From: Loripinus fragilis
Lineage: Eukaryota > Mollusca > Bivalvia > Lucinida > Lucinidae
Length of the DNA stretch: 64,000 nucleotides
NCBI GenBank assembly: GCA_964019695.1
Contig: CAXHUL010000250.1
Span: forward strand, 1,178,001 to 1,242,000
Reading direction: 5' to 3'
The notes under the pieces: generated by a model
Told to the model about the DNA's origin: nothing
Seen by the model: the letters and a program-made list of their open reading frames with translations, nothing else
The model's database searches: none
Part shown: positions 1-10,195 of the stretch, piece after piece
Position numbering within the stretch: the first letter of the stretch is position 1
Layout: each line of letters starts with the position of its first letter
Made by a program: the position numbers and the translations under genes

Positions 1-927
1 TCTTGTACGACCGAAACTGTTAAGTTTGTGATAAAACTCAGAAGGTATTTTGAAGTATGTACAATTTTACGTCAAAAAATTTGTTTATCTCCACCTACAG
101 AATGTTTTGTGGTGGGTTTACACTTTATTAGGCCAATAGTTAGTTGTCAATATATGTCTCGAAGGGCACAATATTGCAATTTAAATAACAATGAATTCTG
201 AAAATGGCTAATGCTGATGTATTTGTCCATACAGACAAATATGATAAGGGAGGGGGGTGGGGGTTGCACATCAGCTATTGTATGGAGCAAAAGGCAGATT
301 TAGCCGAAGAACTTAATTTATGTAGTCCCTTAAAGGGTCTTACCGTGCCATGCTGAAATAATGTTCCATGACATGAATACTCATTTGGCCAATCAATATT
401 TGCTGAATTCACCATAGCCTTTTCCATACTGATGGATAATGCTGCTGATTGGACACAATAAAAATAGGACAGTCTAATGCACCAAAAGTGGAGTTGCAAG
501 CTATCAGACTAAGAAGAAAAGTTCTGTGTTGTTTTTGGCTGAAGATTAAGTTTCCCATAACACATAGTGTTCACTCAGATGATATGTTTGCAAGATGTAG
601 CATATGGCTGCTTTACTGTTTGCAAAAGTAGTCCTTTAGCCGGCTTTAGGTGTTACCAATGTACATGGAGTCCATGAGATTTGTACCCGTTTACTTAATA
701 TGATTCAAAACACTTTAGTCAACAAATTTTCAATTATGATAAGACGCATCTTCCCCAAATAAAATTAGTATGAAGCAAGGTTGAAATGTCTTCCACAAAG
801 ACATGACACAATGAGTATGGTGAGACCTGAACCTGCTAACCTACGGTGTCTGTGAAGTATTCAATTGCAGAGCAACTGTACCCCTGTATAGTTCCAAATG
901 TTAAGACAATTTAGTATAGAAGTGGTC
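1..927. other. Gene-free stretch at left edge
   Basis: I see no supported gene here. The short open frames are AT-rich and have no recognisable motifs. Because the Helitron proteins are on the minus strand, the 3' end of that element should lie in or beyond this stretch. I could not identify a convincing hairpin plus CTRR terminus. Confidence 0.5.
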
Positions 928-3900
928 CTACTTGATATTATACAATCTGTTATACTCTTCAATCACAGCCTCATTTGCATAGATGCTTTGTGGGCATAAA
1001 ACACGTAGGTACAAACCATTCAAGCTTCTGACACGACTTAAGGCCACATATGCCTGACCAGCCTGAAATATTTTCTTTGATAGACATACTACTGCTGAAT
1101 CCAAAGAAACTCCCTGGATTTTATGAACTGTTGTAGCCCAGCATGTAACAAGTGGAAACTGTATTCTGTTAATGAAACGACCTTGGTACAAGTACTCCTG
1201 AGTATACTGTGTGATAGGAATGGCATTGCTGTAATGTGAGGATTGGAATCTTTTTCCAATTGTACAATTATCAAATTTGACATGAATATTACCAGAATTT
1301 GTAGAGTTTACATGTGTAACAAGACCAATGGCTCCATTAACCAAACCTTCCTTGGTACAAAGATTTCTCAATAACATTACTCTTGTACCTACTGAGACTT
1401 GTAAAGTATTAAGTAAACCGCCTGCATCCCGATCATCATCTGGTATGTGGGAGTTCGAAACAGCATGTCCGGGGTGCACATCAAACTGAGAGTAGATATG
1501 GTCTGCATGAAAAATATGTGCCTCAGATTGGATTAATGTTTGCATGTCTTCATTATGGCTCTTTGCTTCGGCACGTGTTGGAAATATATGGAGGATAGAA
1601 GAAATATTTTTCTTATCAGGCACAATTAGTCTGGTACTAAGAAGTGATATGTTGGCAGGAGATGGCTGACCTAGCCTAACCCTGTTCAGTAATTCAATGA
1701 AGGTGTTGTTTCCTGCTTGCCGTTTATTGCTTGTTAAGAAGAAAGGTGTAAATAATGGCCACAGTATTTGGTCTGTGAAAAAGAAATGGCCACAAACTGG
1801 TCGTAACTGATAGAAATCGCCAAATAAAATAACATTGAGGCCTCCGAATGGCTCACCACAATTTTTTATAGAACATAATCGTTGGTGTATGTAGTGAAAA
1901 TATTTGTACGACACCATGCTTATCTCGTCTACAATGATTGTATGAACATTACGAAAAACATCTTGTAGCTTCTTTAATGCAAACGAAGACAAGTCATGAT
2001 ACTCTGGTTCATAACCATGCTGAACTGGAAGCCTGAAAACACTATGAATTGTCAGACCTAATACATTTCTTGCAGCAACACCACTGGGTGCAGTAACTAT
2101 AACAGGATCGTGGCCTGGTTGAAATGGATAGCACAATCTAATCCATTCAACAATTGTTTTTAACAAAAAGGACTTGCCTGCACCTGCGCCACCTGTGCAG
2201 AAGATCCTCAGGCGAGTTTGGGTATCTGGATTAGAGAAATGACTTTGAACAACCTGCATTACATTCTTTTGATCTGCAGTTAATTTGGCAATGTTTGTTT
2301 CTAATTCTGTCTCACTCAATGAACAAGTACTCAAAGTATGCCAGCAGAAATCATCACTGGCATTTGAAGGTATGTCACAATTCATCATTACAGAAGTATT
2401 TGGATTGCCAGAATTGGGTATGTCATATACAGCGTAGTCATTTGCATCAGTTGCCAATGCCACATTTTCAGGATTTTGTTCTGTATACGACATGTTTAAC
2501 TGTATTTGTGACAAGCGTATTCTTCGAACTGCAGCTTCCAATTCTGAGGCAATAACTACACACCTTTTATAGCTTGGATCTAAGTCTTGAAAATGATTAT
2601 AAAATGAAGCTTTGTATGAAGGGAAAGGAATCAGAAGTTGATTTTCAGTAGTGTGTGGCAGATAAAGCAATAAACAACTGTAATAATAATCATCCGTTGT
2701 TTGCTTAACATGTGATGGCTTTATTATTACATTATGCTGACGTCTCCTGAATACAATATTGTTATAAGGTGACTGTAATTTATATCTTGGTAATTTAGCT
2801 GAAGGACGTTGTGGACCAGAATCTCTAGTATACCAAGAAGCAAAATCATGTAAACATATAACACTCAGATTACTTGGTCTTTTCCTATAGTAGTCAAGTA
2901 TGTTGCTCTCAAAAATAAGATTTTCATCAGTACAATTTAATGGCAAATGATCACGCTGTGCCTTCGGTTTAATAAGTTTCATACGCCTATGTGGAGGTAA
3001 TGTGTTTAAAGTGATTACTTGCTTTGAACTTTGATAAAGTTTCATGCTTCCTAATCTGTACACTGCTTCCTGTGCACTAATTCTCCTTTTCTTCAGGACG
3101 CAGGCTCCTATCTTTAGTAAGCGTTTTCTCATATCAATTGTAGTGAATTCTGTATTTGTGAAAAGTGCATGCAAAGCTTCCTTGAGCTCTTCAGGTTCAG
3201 CTTTGCAGATGTATTTGCATACATAAAAAGCACAACTCTCTGCATTACCTACTAACTGAATGTCCATATTTGCACGCCAATGTCTTAATATTATTGGGTT
3301 GTAAGCATTGACCCATGTGTCTGTGAAAAATCTTTGGGTTTCATAAAATTTGCCATGACGATGCAGAATAGTATCGGGATTGTAACACAATTTTGTTTGT
3401 TTACATACAGGTTTTGGAAAATTAAATCTACAAAGACGAACTCCTTTCCTGCAGGTGAAAGAATGTTTATGGACTTGCAATGTGTGTACTAATCTGTGTA
3501 GGTCTTTATCTTTATTTTCGTCTGGTAACTGTGTACAAATTGTTTTGTCTAAAAGTGAAATAATTTCATTGGATGTTGCAGTCTCAAGAGAGATGCCAGT
3601 TTCTGTCCAAAGAAATATATGTAAATGTGGAGCACCGCGAGCCTGAAACTCAACCCGGACGAAAAATCCATTTATTTTTCCAAGTGGTGCTTCTTTCTTC
3701 AAGATTTCTTTTAATAAAACAGACCAACGTTGTTGAAAAGCTAGTGATGCCATTAATGGATCCCCCTGAACTGTATCTATGTTATTATAAAAATGTTGCT
3801 TATGTAACTTAAGCATGGCTTTTGTTTCAGGCCAATTGTCATTTGCAGATAAAGTCAAGAAGAAAGTTGGTGGGCCAAGGCTCCTAACCATGGCCAATAG

Positions 3901-4926
3901 CTTCATCAACACAGACTTCCAACAGGCTGCAGTGCCACGAATGTCTTTAGTGAACATGTAAGTGTTTTGCATAAGGATGGGGTCATTCCTAGCATTGTTC
4001 ACATCAGGGGCTGTAACTGGTAGAAAGGAACCTGTACCTGCACAAAGTTTCTTTGTTCGCATGTATGTACTAACAAGACTTGTCAGTAATTCCCATTCAT
4101 GATTGTTAAGTGCTGACATTATATAAGGAATATCACATCTCCACCTGGAGTCATGGTTGTATAAGCGTGATTGATAATAATCAAGGGTGGTAAGTGGCAA
4201 TGGTCGATTTGTACTTATCCCGTTGATACCATTTGGAAACAACCATGGAAAAGCCTTTTCTTCACCAAAAGGTATTGAGCTCAAGGTGACTGGTTGACCA
4301 CATGCAACAGGTAAAGTGCATGCAGGTGTGTCAACATTATTATAATTTCCTTGATAAGACATACTATCTTTGCCAATCAAGCCATATTCTTCTTGAATAG
4401 TATCATCATCATTATCATACAGAATCCCTGCTGATAATGGCAACAAATGTGTTATATTAATATCCTTATAAAAGTGATTGTTACTTTTCAACCAAGAAAA
4501 TGCTCTGTACAAAACGGATTGACGTAAAGGCAGAACTACAGGATTATCATTGGGCCGCTCACAGCTTATCAAAATCGTTCCTGGTTGATGTGTCTGTGTA
4601 AGCAGAGAAATCTGTTCAGTAATGTCAATAGGTGTATTAATAGCAGTGCCTTTCTGTGCTGATTGGCCACCAGGTAAGATTATTAACGTGAGGAAGACGG
4701 GTATTTGTGCAATTATACGTTTTTCTATCACAAACATGTTTGACAGTTCCAGAGGTACATACCCAGTTTTCAACTTGTTATAGGACGTACACACTTTAGG
4801 TACTTGTGCCTTTTGCAGCAATGAATGACATTTGGTACATAGTATAGCACCTTGTTCAAGATTGAGAAGTAAGCATTTGTCATTTAAGAAAGAACACTGT
4901 TTCACATTTTTGGCCAAATGAAGCAC
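928..4926 (-). CDS. Helitron Rep/helicase protein (RepHel)
   Basis: This 1332-codon frame encodes the rolling-circle replication initiator and helicase of a Helitron, which nicks and unwinds DNA during transposition. The HUH nuclease motif PHLHIF lies near residue 434. A YVCKY two-tyrosine motif typical of Helitron Rep lies near residues 568-572. The C-terminal third is a PIF1-family SF1 helicase: Walker A GGAGAGKS near 910, Walker B VDEIS near 997, GDFYQLRPV after it, a VHKIQGVSLD motif near 1270 and a final AYVALSRV motif. No internal stop is present. The frame opens just after a TGA and its first listed codon is GTG, so there is no natural start. It overlaps the upstream frame by 25 bases and is probably the continuation of the same polypeptide after a one-base shift. 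Confidence 0.93.
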   Translation of the reverse strand: MLHLAKNVKQCSFLNDKCLLLNLEQGAILCTKCHSLLQKAQVPKVCTSYNKLKTGYVPLELSNMFVIEKRIIAQIPVFLTLIILPGGQSAQKGTAINTPIDITEQISLLTQTHQPGTILISCERPNDNPVVLPLRQSVLYRAFSWLKSNNHFYKDINITHLLPLSAGILYDNDDDTIQEEYGLIGKDSMSYQGNYNNVDTPACTLPVACGQPVTLSSIPFGEEKAFPWLFPNGINGISTNRPLPLTTLDYYQSRLYNHDSRWRCDIPYIMSALNNHEWELLTSLVSTYMRTKKLCAGTGSFLPVTAPDVNNARNDPILMQNTYMFTKDIRGTAACWKSVLMKLLAMVRSLGPPTFFLTLSANDNWPETKAMLKLHKQHFYNNIDTVQGDPLMASLAFQQRWSVLLKEILKKEAPLGKINGFFVRVEFQARGAPHLHIFLWTETGISLETATSNEIISLLDKTICTQLPDENKDKDLHRLVHTLQVHKHSFTCRKGVRLCRFNFPKPVCKQTKLCYNPDTILHRHGKFYETQRFFTDTWVNAYNPIILRHWRANMDIQLVGNAESCAFYVCKYICKAEPEELKEALHALFTNTEFTTIDMRKRLLKIGACVLKKRRISAQEAVYRLGSMKLYQSSKQVITLNTLPPHRRMKLIKPKAQRDHLPLNCTDENLIFESNILDYYRKRPSNLSVICLHDFASWYTRDSGPQRPSAKLPRYKLQSPYNNIVFRRRQHNVIIKPSHVKQTTDDYYYSCLLLYLPHTTENQLLIPFPSYKASFYNHFQDLDPSYKRCVVIASELEAAVRRIRLSQIQLNMSYTEQNPENVALATDANDYAVYDIPNSGNPNTSVMMNCDIPSNASDDFCWHTLSTCSLSETELETNIAKLTADQKNVMQVVQSHFSNPDTQTRLRIFCTGGAGAGKSFLLKTIVEWIRLCYPFQPGHDPVIVTAPSGVAARNVLGLTIHSVFRLPVQHGYEPEYHDLSSFALKKLQDVFRNVHTIIVDEISMVSYKYFHYIHQRLCSIKNCGEPFGGLNVILFGDFYQLRPVCGHFFFTDQILWPLFTPFFLTSNKRQAGNNTFIELLNRVRLGQPSPANISLLSTRLIVPDKKNISSILHIFPTRAEAKSHNEDMQTLIQSEAHIFHADHIYSQFDVHPGHAVSNSHIPDDDRDAGGLLNTLQVSVGTRVMLLRNLCTKEGLVNGAIGLVTHVNSTNSGNIHVKFDNCTIGKRFQSSHYSNAIPITQYTQEYLYQGRFINRIQFPLVTCWATTVHKIQGVSLDSAVVCLSKKIFQAGQAYVALSRVRSLNGLYLRVLCPQSIYANEAVIEEYNRLYNIK

Positions 4927-6356
4927 TCACAGCATGTACACCGCTGAGATGGATACTGACATATACCAGTAATAAAACATGGAGACACATTTTTACTCTT
5001 TGATGCATTTGAAATCAGTTCCATTCGATTATCTAATGCTTCACACTCACACAAGGAAAAATCATTTGGTGATTGATCCTGTTGTAAACAATGTGGAGGG
5101 ATAACACTTGTTGGTGCAATAACATTGCTGCATGATTGATTACTAAAATGAAAATAGTTAGGCAATGGACACACAGACTGCAAGCACAAACTGTCATTAA
5201 TCAATCTATTGGTATGTATTACAGGTTCCTCATTGTGTGAGGCTACTTCATGTGAATCCAAACAAGCAAAGGTATTTTGGGTTAGCATTGATGAATCTAG
5301 ATTTTGATCAGGAAATGATTCACCGTTATCAGAAGTTGATTGTCTATGATAATAGTTTGAATGTAGGTTATGTCTCCTATTGTCGAAGGACAGTGAAGAT
5401 TTTATATAGGTATGGTTGAGTATAAGTTCAGAGTTTTGCAAATTTGTGTCAGTTACAGCATTTGACAAAGTATGGGTTGCACAAGAATCACTTACTTCTG
5501 TGAAACCACTGAAAGGTGTTGCTGCTATACATTGCCCCATGGGATATGAGTGATGCATATAGTTAGAAGATGGTGGTATTGATGGTTCAGCAACATCAAA
5601 GTTGCCAGCTTGCGCAATATTTCCTCCAATGTAATTATCCAATTTCAAAGTGCTATCAGAAGTCATGTCTGACTTAGGCCATTCATCAGACCTGCTTTGG
5701 TTTCTTAAATCATGTTCACGTTGAAACTGTTCAAGCCTTTGCAGAATATTCACTGGGGTCAGATTGTATATTAAGTTGGAATAGTTTGTATGAAGGTATG
5801 TAAGTAGTTCGTGTAAGGTGCTAAAAGTTATCAATGCTGCTTTACCAAAAGCTAAAGGCTCACCATATGCACCACGTGCATGTGAATCAAATACCCAGTA
5901 AGTATCTGTTAAAGTGTCATATACAACACCAACAGTCATTTGACCAATAGTAAGGAGAATAAAATTACTTTCTGACAATCCTGCTTCCATACCACTTCTT
6001 AACGTCTGCGCCAAAAATGGACCATCTTCTATGTCATTTCTGTCATAGCTTACTATACCATGAATTGTGTCCATTGTGTATGCAAGGATAAACTGGTGTG
6101 ACATGAACTCGACAGACGTAGGCAAATCAACAGGCATCAAATATACAGGACGACCACCATAATGTTGATCTATTACACTTGTGAAAAGTGAGTCACCAAA
6201 CAGTAATGTTTCATCTAAATGTGCTAATGACCACTCAGAAACTGGTACAATACTTGCAAGTATCAATGCTGATAGGGCCATAGCTGTACATTGGTACCCA
6301 GCATTTTCACCAAAAATGTCATTTCCTTGGTGGAAGGAACCTAGTAATGTATGCAT
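4902..6356 (-). CDS. Helitron N-terminal protein with cysteine-protease-like domain
   Basis: This 484-codon frame lies directly upstream of the RepHel frame. Residues 1-200 look like a papain-fold protease: FHQG with Gln10, GYQC with Cys23, and YWVFDSHARG with Asp157 and His159. The order and spacing of Gln, Cys, Asp and His resemble the herpesvirus tegument deubiquitinase family (Pfam Herpes_teg_N). I infer a ubiquitin- or Nedd8-like protease. Residues 200-450 are low in structure and rich in Asn and Ser. The C-terminus is cysteine-rich (RCTCCECF), like the zinc cluster that normally opens the Helitron Rep region, so the protein probably continues into RepHel and is now cut by a one-base frameshift near 4902-4926. 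An in-frame TAG lies about 27 bases upstream of the ATG, so the true N-terminus may be missing. Helitron linkage is strong; enzymatic function is inferred. Confidence 0.75.
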   Translation of the reverse strand: MHTLLGSFHQGNDIFGENAGYQCTAMALSALILASIVPVSEWSLAHLDETLLFGDSLFTSVIDQHYGGRPVYLMPVDLPTSVEFMSHQFILAYTMDTIHGIVSYDRNDIEDGPFLAQTLRSGMEAGLSESNFILLTIGQMTVGVVYDTLTDTYWVFDSHARGAYGEPLAFGKAALITFSTLHELLTYLHTNYSNLIYNLTPVNILQRLEQFQREHDLRNQSRSDEWPKSDMTSDSTLKLDNYIGGNIAQAGNFDVAEPSIPPSSNYMHHSYPMGQCIAATPFSGFTEVSDSCATHTLSNAVTDTNLQNSELILNHTYIKSSLSFDNRRHNLHSNYYHRQSTSDNGESFPDQNLDSSMLTQNTFACLDSHEVASHNEEPVIHTNRLINDSLCLQSVCPLPNYFHFSNQSCSNVIAPTSVIPPHCLQQDQSPNDFSLCECEALDNRMELISNASKSKNVSPCFITGICQYPSQRCTCCECFIWPKM

Positions 6357-7814
6357 TTTGATTGCGCTTCTTAATAATGTTCTCTATAGTGTAACATGTA
6401 CCTGTAATGCTCTTCCTTGAGGATCTGCCATTTTTCATTTACTAGATGCAAGGCTCTGTGCTCACAAAAGGCTGAAAAATAAAAGCTTTGTTGAGACCAT
6501 TATACAATGTCATTATTTTCTTGAAGACTGGAAGAAAGCAGTTCTGTTGAAATAGTAGTCAAAACTCAAGCATTTATCATAAGTGTCAATCATGAAACTA
6601 AGTGAAATACCATAGCCATAGTGGTCTTCATATGAAAGTTGAGTCAAACAGCTTACAAGGGCCTAAACAACTATTTTCTATTATATAGATATGAATTACA
6701 TATAGGTACCACTAAAAAAAATTGTACCAAGATATCTCACGATATCGGACCAGCATATCGCAATAGGGCTCCAGATAAGAGGGGGTAAAGGATATTGCAG
6801 CATTGATTTTTTTGGAATTCAGCATTGAAAATTAAATTGCATAGTGAAATCAGCCTTTGCAGTATGAGGTTTCTGTGCTGGTATTCAATTTATGTGGTGA
6901 ATTCTTTTATTCTAAGTAAAAAAAATCTATTAGGGTCATTTATATAGTATTAGCTCACCCATGAGCCTTAGGTTCAGGTATTAGGCATTCAAGGCCTAGG
7001 TCGCTCATCTGAAAACAATGTTTATATAGATACATGAAAGTAAAAATTAGGATTATGCAAAAGTCACTAATAAAAAGAACATGATCAAGTACAACAAAAC
7101 TTTCGAAGAAAAAAAAACTATTTGCAATTAAGCAAGAAAAATAACTGTTGCCCACCTACATGTCCATATACTTTGATATAACAACTTTTGTGGTAAGCCG
7201 ATTTCTAGATTCAGAGTAACCATTTGAAGAGACTTTGTAGAGGCCCACTAGATGGTGCTTCATACAAATATCAAAGCTACGTGCCTTGTGGGTTCACGTA
7301 GAAATAATTTTCATGTTTTTCCCTAATTATCAATGTCAACTTATGCTTGATGAACCAAAAAACTGTCTCTTTGAGTCGGTTTGTTTAAGTACTCAGGGTT
7401 ATTCCTAGGATGGGCCCGTTCCATTCTGTGAGAAACAATTGATGTTTTGCTAAAATGGACTTTATTTTTGGTTGGGCCCCATATACAAGCAATTCAAATC
7501 TCATGTCAATTATGCTCTAATGTGGATATTAAGGATTATTGGGCCTATAAAATTTTGCAAAGGGCCCATAAAAATTTCAAATGGTCCATTAAAATTTGAA
7601 AATTGCATGTATTTGAATGGGATATGGGCCATTGGCCCATTTTAAGGGCCCATCATCATTCTGTGTTAGGAAGAACCCTGAGTAAGATATCATATGCTTC
7701 AGTTGACAAATACAGGGCATGTTTTATTTAATAAATAAGTATTTTTTGGTATGCTCTCTGAAGTTAAGACTTGTTTAATATAGTAATCATGCCCTGTTTC
7801 TTGATGTGTAAAAA
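6357..7814. other. Gene-free stretch between Helitron and 202-codon ORF
   Basis: No gene is recognisable. It holds a short fragment (about 6,950-6,982) of the hairpin end of the 1.7 kb repeat found complete at 11.25, 52.9 and 54.6 kb. At 7.40-7.68 kb there is a patch of repeated GGGCCCAT-type words. The 5' end of the Helitron may lie here but could not be placed. Confidence 0.5.
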
Positions 7815-8423
7815 TCACAAGTCGTATACATATCCATCACTCTTTTCTAATCCGTCAAAAGATAAATGACCAACAGCTGTATGAACATCTTCAACAGAAA
7901 TTGAGGGGTGAAATACACAATTGTATTTGAAATCATTCAACATAGATAATATTTCAGATATATGACCATGGTATTTGTGATAAACTATAAATTTCTCATC
8001 ATTCATAGCAACAGCTGTTGTAGTATAGTACTCCACTCTAAATACATCAGCAACACTGACTTCATAGCCACATATATCTGATACAAACTGTAACAAATCA
8101 CTCATATGGACATGGAATTTGGCAATAAAAGTAATTGTTAAACAATCAAAACTCTGAGGAACAGATGCAGACATTTCCTTATTTGTATTTTGGTATATGG
8201 GTAATGTAGGTCCTGATCCCACAGTGTATTGGGGCAAATGCACTGTATTCAAATCTTGTCGATGATAAGTATCATAAAAATCAAATTCAGCAGTTATTTC
8301 TGAAGGCGTAGACATAACCTCTCTAAGAAACATAATTTTGTCCTGTAAGAACTTTGGCAAATGTTCAACAGAAATTTTGCTACAAGCAATCACACGAGTA
8401 GCAATATATTGCAATGTGAACAT
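7815..8423 (-). CDS. Uncharacterised 202-codon ORF
   Basis: I do not recognise this protein. It is uninterrupted, of balanced composition, begins MFTLQYIATRV and ends GYVYDL. There is no signal peptide, obvious membrane segment or zinc motif. Histidines and aromatics are frequent in the second half (KYHGHISEIL). A pyrimidine-rich stretch ending in AAAG lies just upstream of the ATG, and a GTAAG lies about 40 bases further upstream, but the implied intron is very short and the upstream sequence is not clearly open, so splicing is doubtful. It shares strand with the Helitron 1.5 kb away and could be an accessory or captured ORF of that element, or a host exon. Confidence 0.4.
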   Translation of the reverse strand: MFTLQYIATRVIACSKISVEHLPKFLQDKIMFLREVMSTPSEITAEFDFYDTYHRQDLNTVHLPQYTVGSGPTLPIYQNTNKEMSASVPQSFDCLTITFIAKFHVHMSDLLQFVSDICGYEVSVADVFRVEYYTTTAVAMNDEKFIVYHKYHGHISEILSMLNDFKYNCVFHPSISVEDVHTAVGHLSFDGLEKSDGYVYDL

Positions 8424-8597
8424 CTCTTTAGAAAAAAATAAACAAGTAAGAAACAGAAATCTTACCTCTAATAATGAAATTCCAAGCCTGCTAAATAGGA
8501 ATGAACAACTTCACACAAACCTGCAATTACCAAAGATATAATGCTGTACTATTCAGTATTCACAAGTAGATCTAGGATCATCCACATCAAACAGATC

Positions 8598-8805
8598 GCT
8601 GTTTGTTTGGTGTGATTTGATACTTCACGTCCCATCAACAATCTCTCAGTTAAACAGGGATGGGTCTTCCTGTATTGAACCAGTACTAAGCTAGGATCAA
8701 TGTGTCTTGCTCAAGGACCACAACGCAGTGACGGTGGTGAGGCTCGAACCCGCGACCCCTCAGTCTCCAGTAAAGCACTATACAACTGAGCCACTGCGCT
8801 CCCTA
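8598..8805 (-). repeat. tRNA-derived SINE, full length, 12 bp TSD
   Basis: Read on the minus strand it starts GGGAGCGCAGTGGCTCAG (A-box-like) and has a B box GGGTTCGAGCC. It continues through the family body (CTTGAGCAAGACACATTGAT) to an AATCAAA-type tail. It is flanked by the direct repeat ATCAAACAGATC at 8586-8597 and 8806-8817, the mark of LINE-mediated insertion. Related copies lie at 21.1, 40.3, 49.96, 52.55 and 62.86 kb. Confidence 0.88.
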
Positions 8806-8828
8806 ATCAAACAGATCATAAGATGACC

Positions 8829-9229
8829 AGGGTTCATACAGGCAAGTACGAGTAAAAGTCAAGGACTTCTAAAAGCCTCTCCAACAGTTTTCAAGGACTT
8901 AAAGTTAACAGAAATACTGATCTAAGTGTTAAAATTCTACTTCAGAAATGCTAGACTGAGATAATGGAGACAATAGTACTAAAAAATTGATATAAAATTG
9001 TTGTGCCTATATTTGGTGCAGCATTTGGTGCACCAAATATAGGCATAACAATTTTATACTGATTTAGGTCTCTTTCAACACTGCTAAGTCCTAAAGAAAA
9101 TACTGGAATTCAAGGACTTCTCAAGGCTTTTGGGTGATTTTCAAGTACTTTTCAAGGCAGATTTAATTTTCAAGGACTTTTCAAGGAAGCCCTCTAAATT
9201 CAAGTACTTTTCAAGTCTGTACGAACCCT
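8829..9229. mobile_element. hAT-like MITE with palindromic centre (copy 1)
   Basis: Ends are AGGGTTCATACAGG and, inverted, GTACGAACCCT, typical of hAT TIRs. A 7 bp direct repeat GATGACC flanks it (8822-8828, 9230-9236). Subterminal regions are rich in CAAGGACTT words in both orientations. The centre is a near-perfect palindrome built on TGCCTATATTTGGTGCA. No coding capacity. A second copy lies at 48,914-49,321. Confidence 0.8.
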
Positions 9230-9236
9230 GATGACC

Positions 9237-10195
9237 CTATATAGTGCATGGTTCACATAAGGAAGGAACTGTAGGTAGCTACCTAAAATCTGGATTCCTA
9301 GCATGAGATGATGTATTGACCTGATTTTTAATTTAGGCCTCAACTGGGACGAAGTCAGACAAGGACATGCTATGACCATCACTGTGTAAACCACCTTTAT
9401 TTGTTGAAGCAGCTGCGATAAGTAGCATAATGCACTAATTTTAAGAAATTGACCAATTACTGAGAATCCGGGTCATCCAAACCCATACCTTTTGTCAACC
9501 TGAATTTCATCTCCGCAAAAGAGATAATATATTATAGCAAAAATTTAACTTTGGATTTTTGAGAGAAAAACATCTGATAATAGATGATCTTTACAAACGA
9601 AAAAGCCTAGACTGGTATCAGACCAGTAAATATAAAGCAATACCAAAAGTTGTACCAAACCATTTAACCTACTTACCAGAGAACAGTACAAATGATTGCT
9701 TTGATCAGACTGCGCTGATGCAAAGCTAGTGCGTAACTTTGTTAAACATTGGTAAAAATAATTGGTTTTCTTGCATAACAACAGACTGGTGGCCTTATAT
9801 AAATCTTGTTTCCATTAAGTGCAGGGCCCTCTCTGGAGCAAGCAGCAAAGACTCTGTCCAGAGTGTGGAAATGTGCAGGCTCGTCTGAGCATTGGGTGTT
9901 GGGCTATGCGATGAACTGTTCTCTTATACCTATCAAACTATTCTAATCAATAAAAAACATTCTGCTTAATTAATAAGTTTGAGAATAACGCCTAAATTAC
10001 AATTTTATTTGTTTCCCCTTACCCAACCGACCCTGTAAAAAAAACCTACTCAAACAATTTTTTATTTAAAGTTTCAGTCAAGAATTATTTTTTTTATATT
10101 TCATTGCAAACTTACAGAATTGTCCAAAGTAAGCAGGGTTATCTTAGCAAATTGTTTGTGTAATATTATTATCTATAGTAGGTCCAAGGAATATG
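9237..10195. other. Gene-free stretch
   Basis: No gene is seen. At 9.69-9.74 and 9.83-9.90 kb there are pieces of a dispersed palindromic repeat family (TGATCAGACTGCGC-type words) that recurs at 18.83, 51.13 and 52.33 kb. Confidence 0.45.

Noticed and set aside
6360..6431. A 15-codon upstream frame (MADPQGRALQ...) as first exon of the Helitron protein
   Set aside because: Splicing it to the main frame would need an 18-base intron.
8424..8466. A short intron joining the 202-codon ORF to an upstream exon
   Set aside because: GTAAG and a pyrimidine-rich AAAG are present, but the intron would be about 40 bases and the upstream sequence has stops in the frames checked.
8720..8805. tRNA gene candidates at SINE heads (also near 49,957 and 59,900)
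   Set aside because: A and B boxes are present, but the sequence continues into a shared body with an A-rich tail and target duplications. They are SINEs, not tRNA genes.
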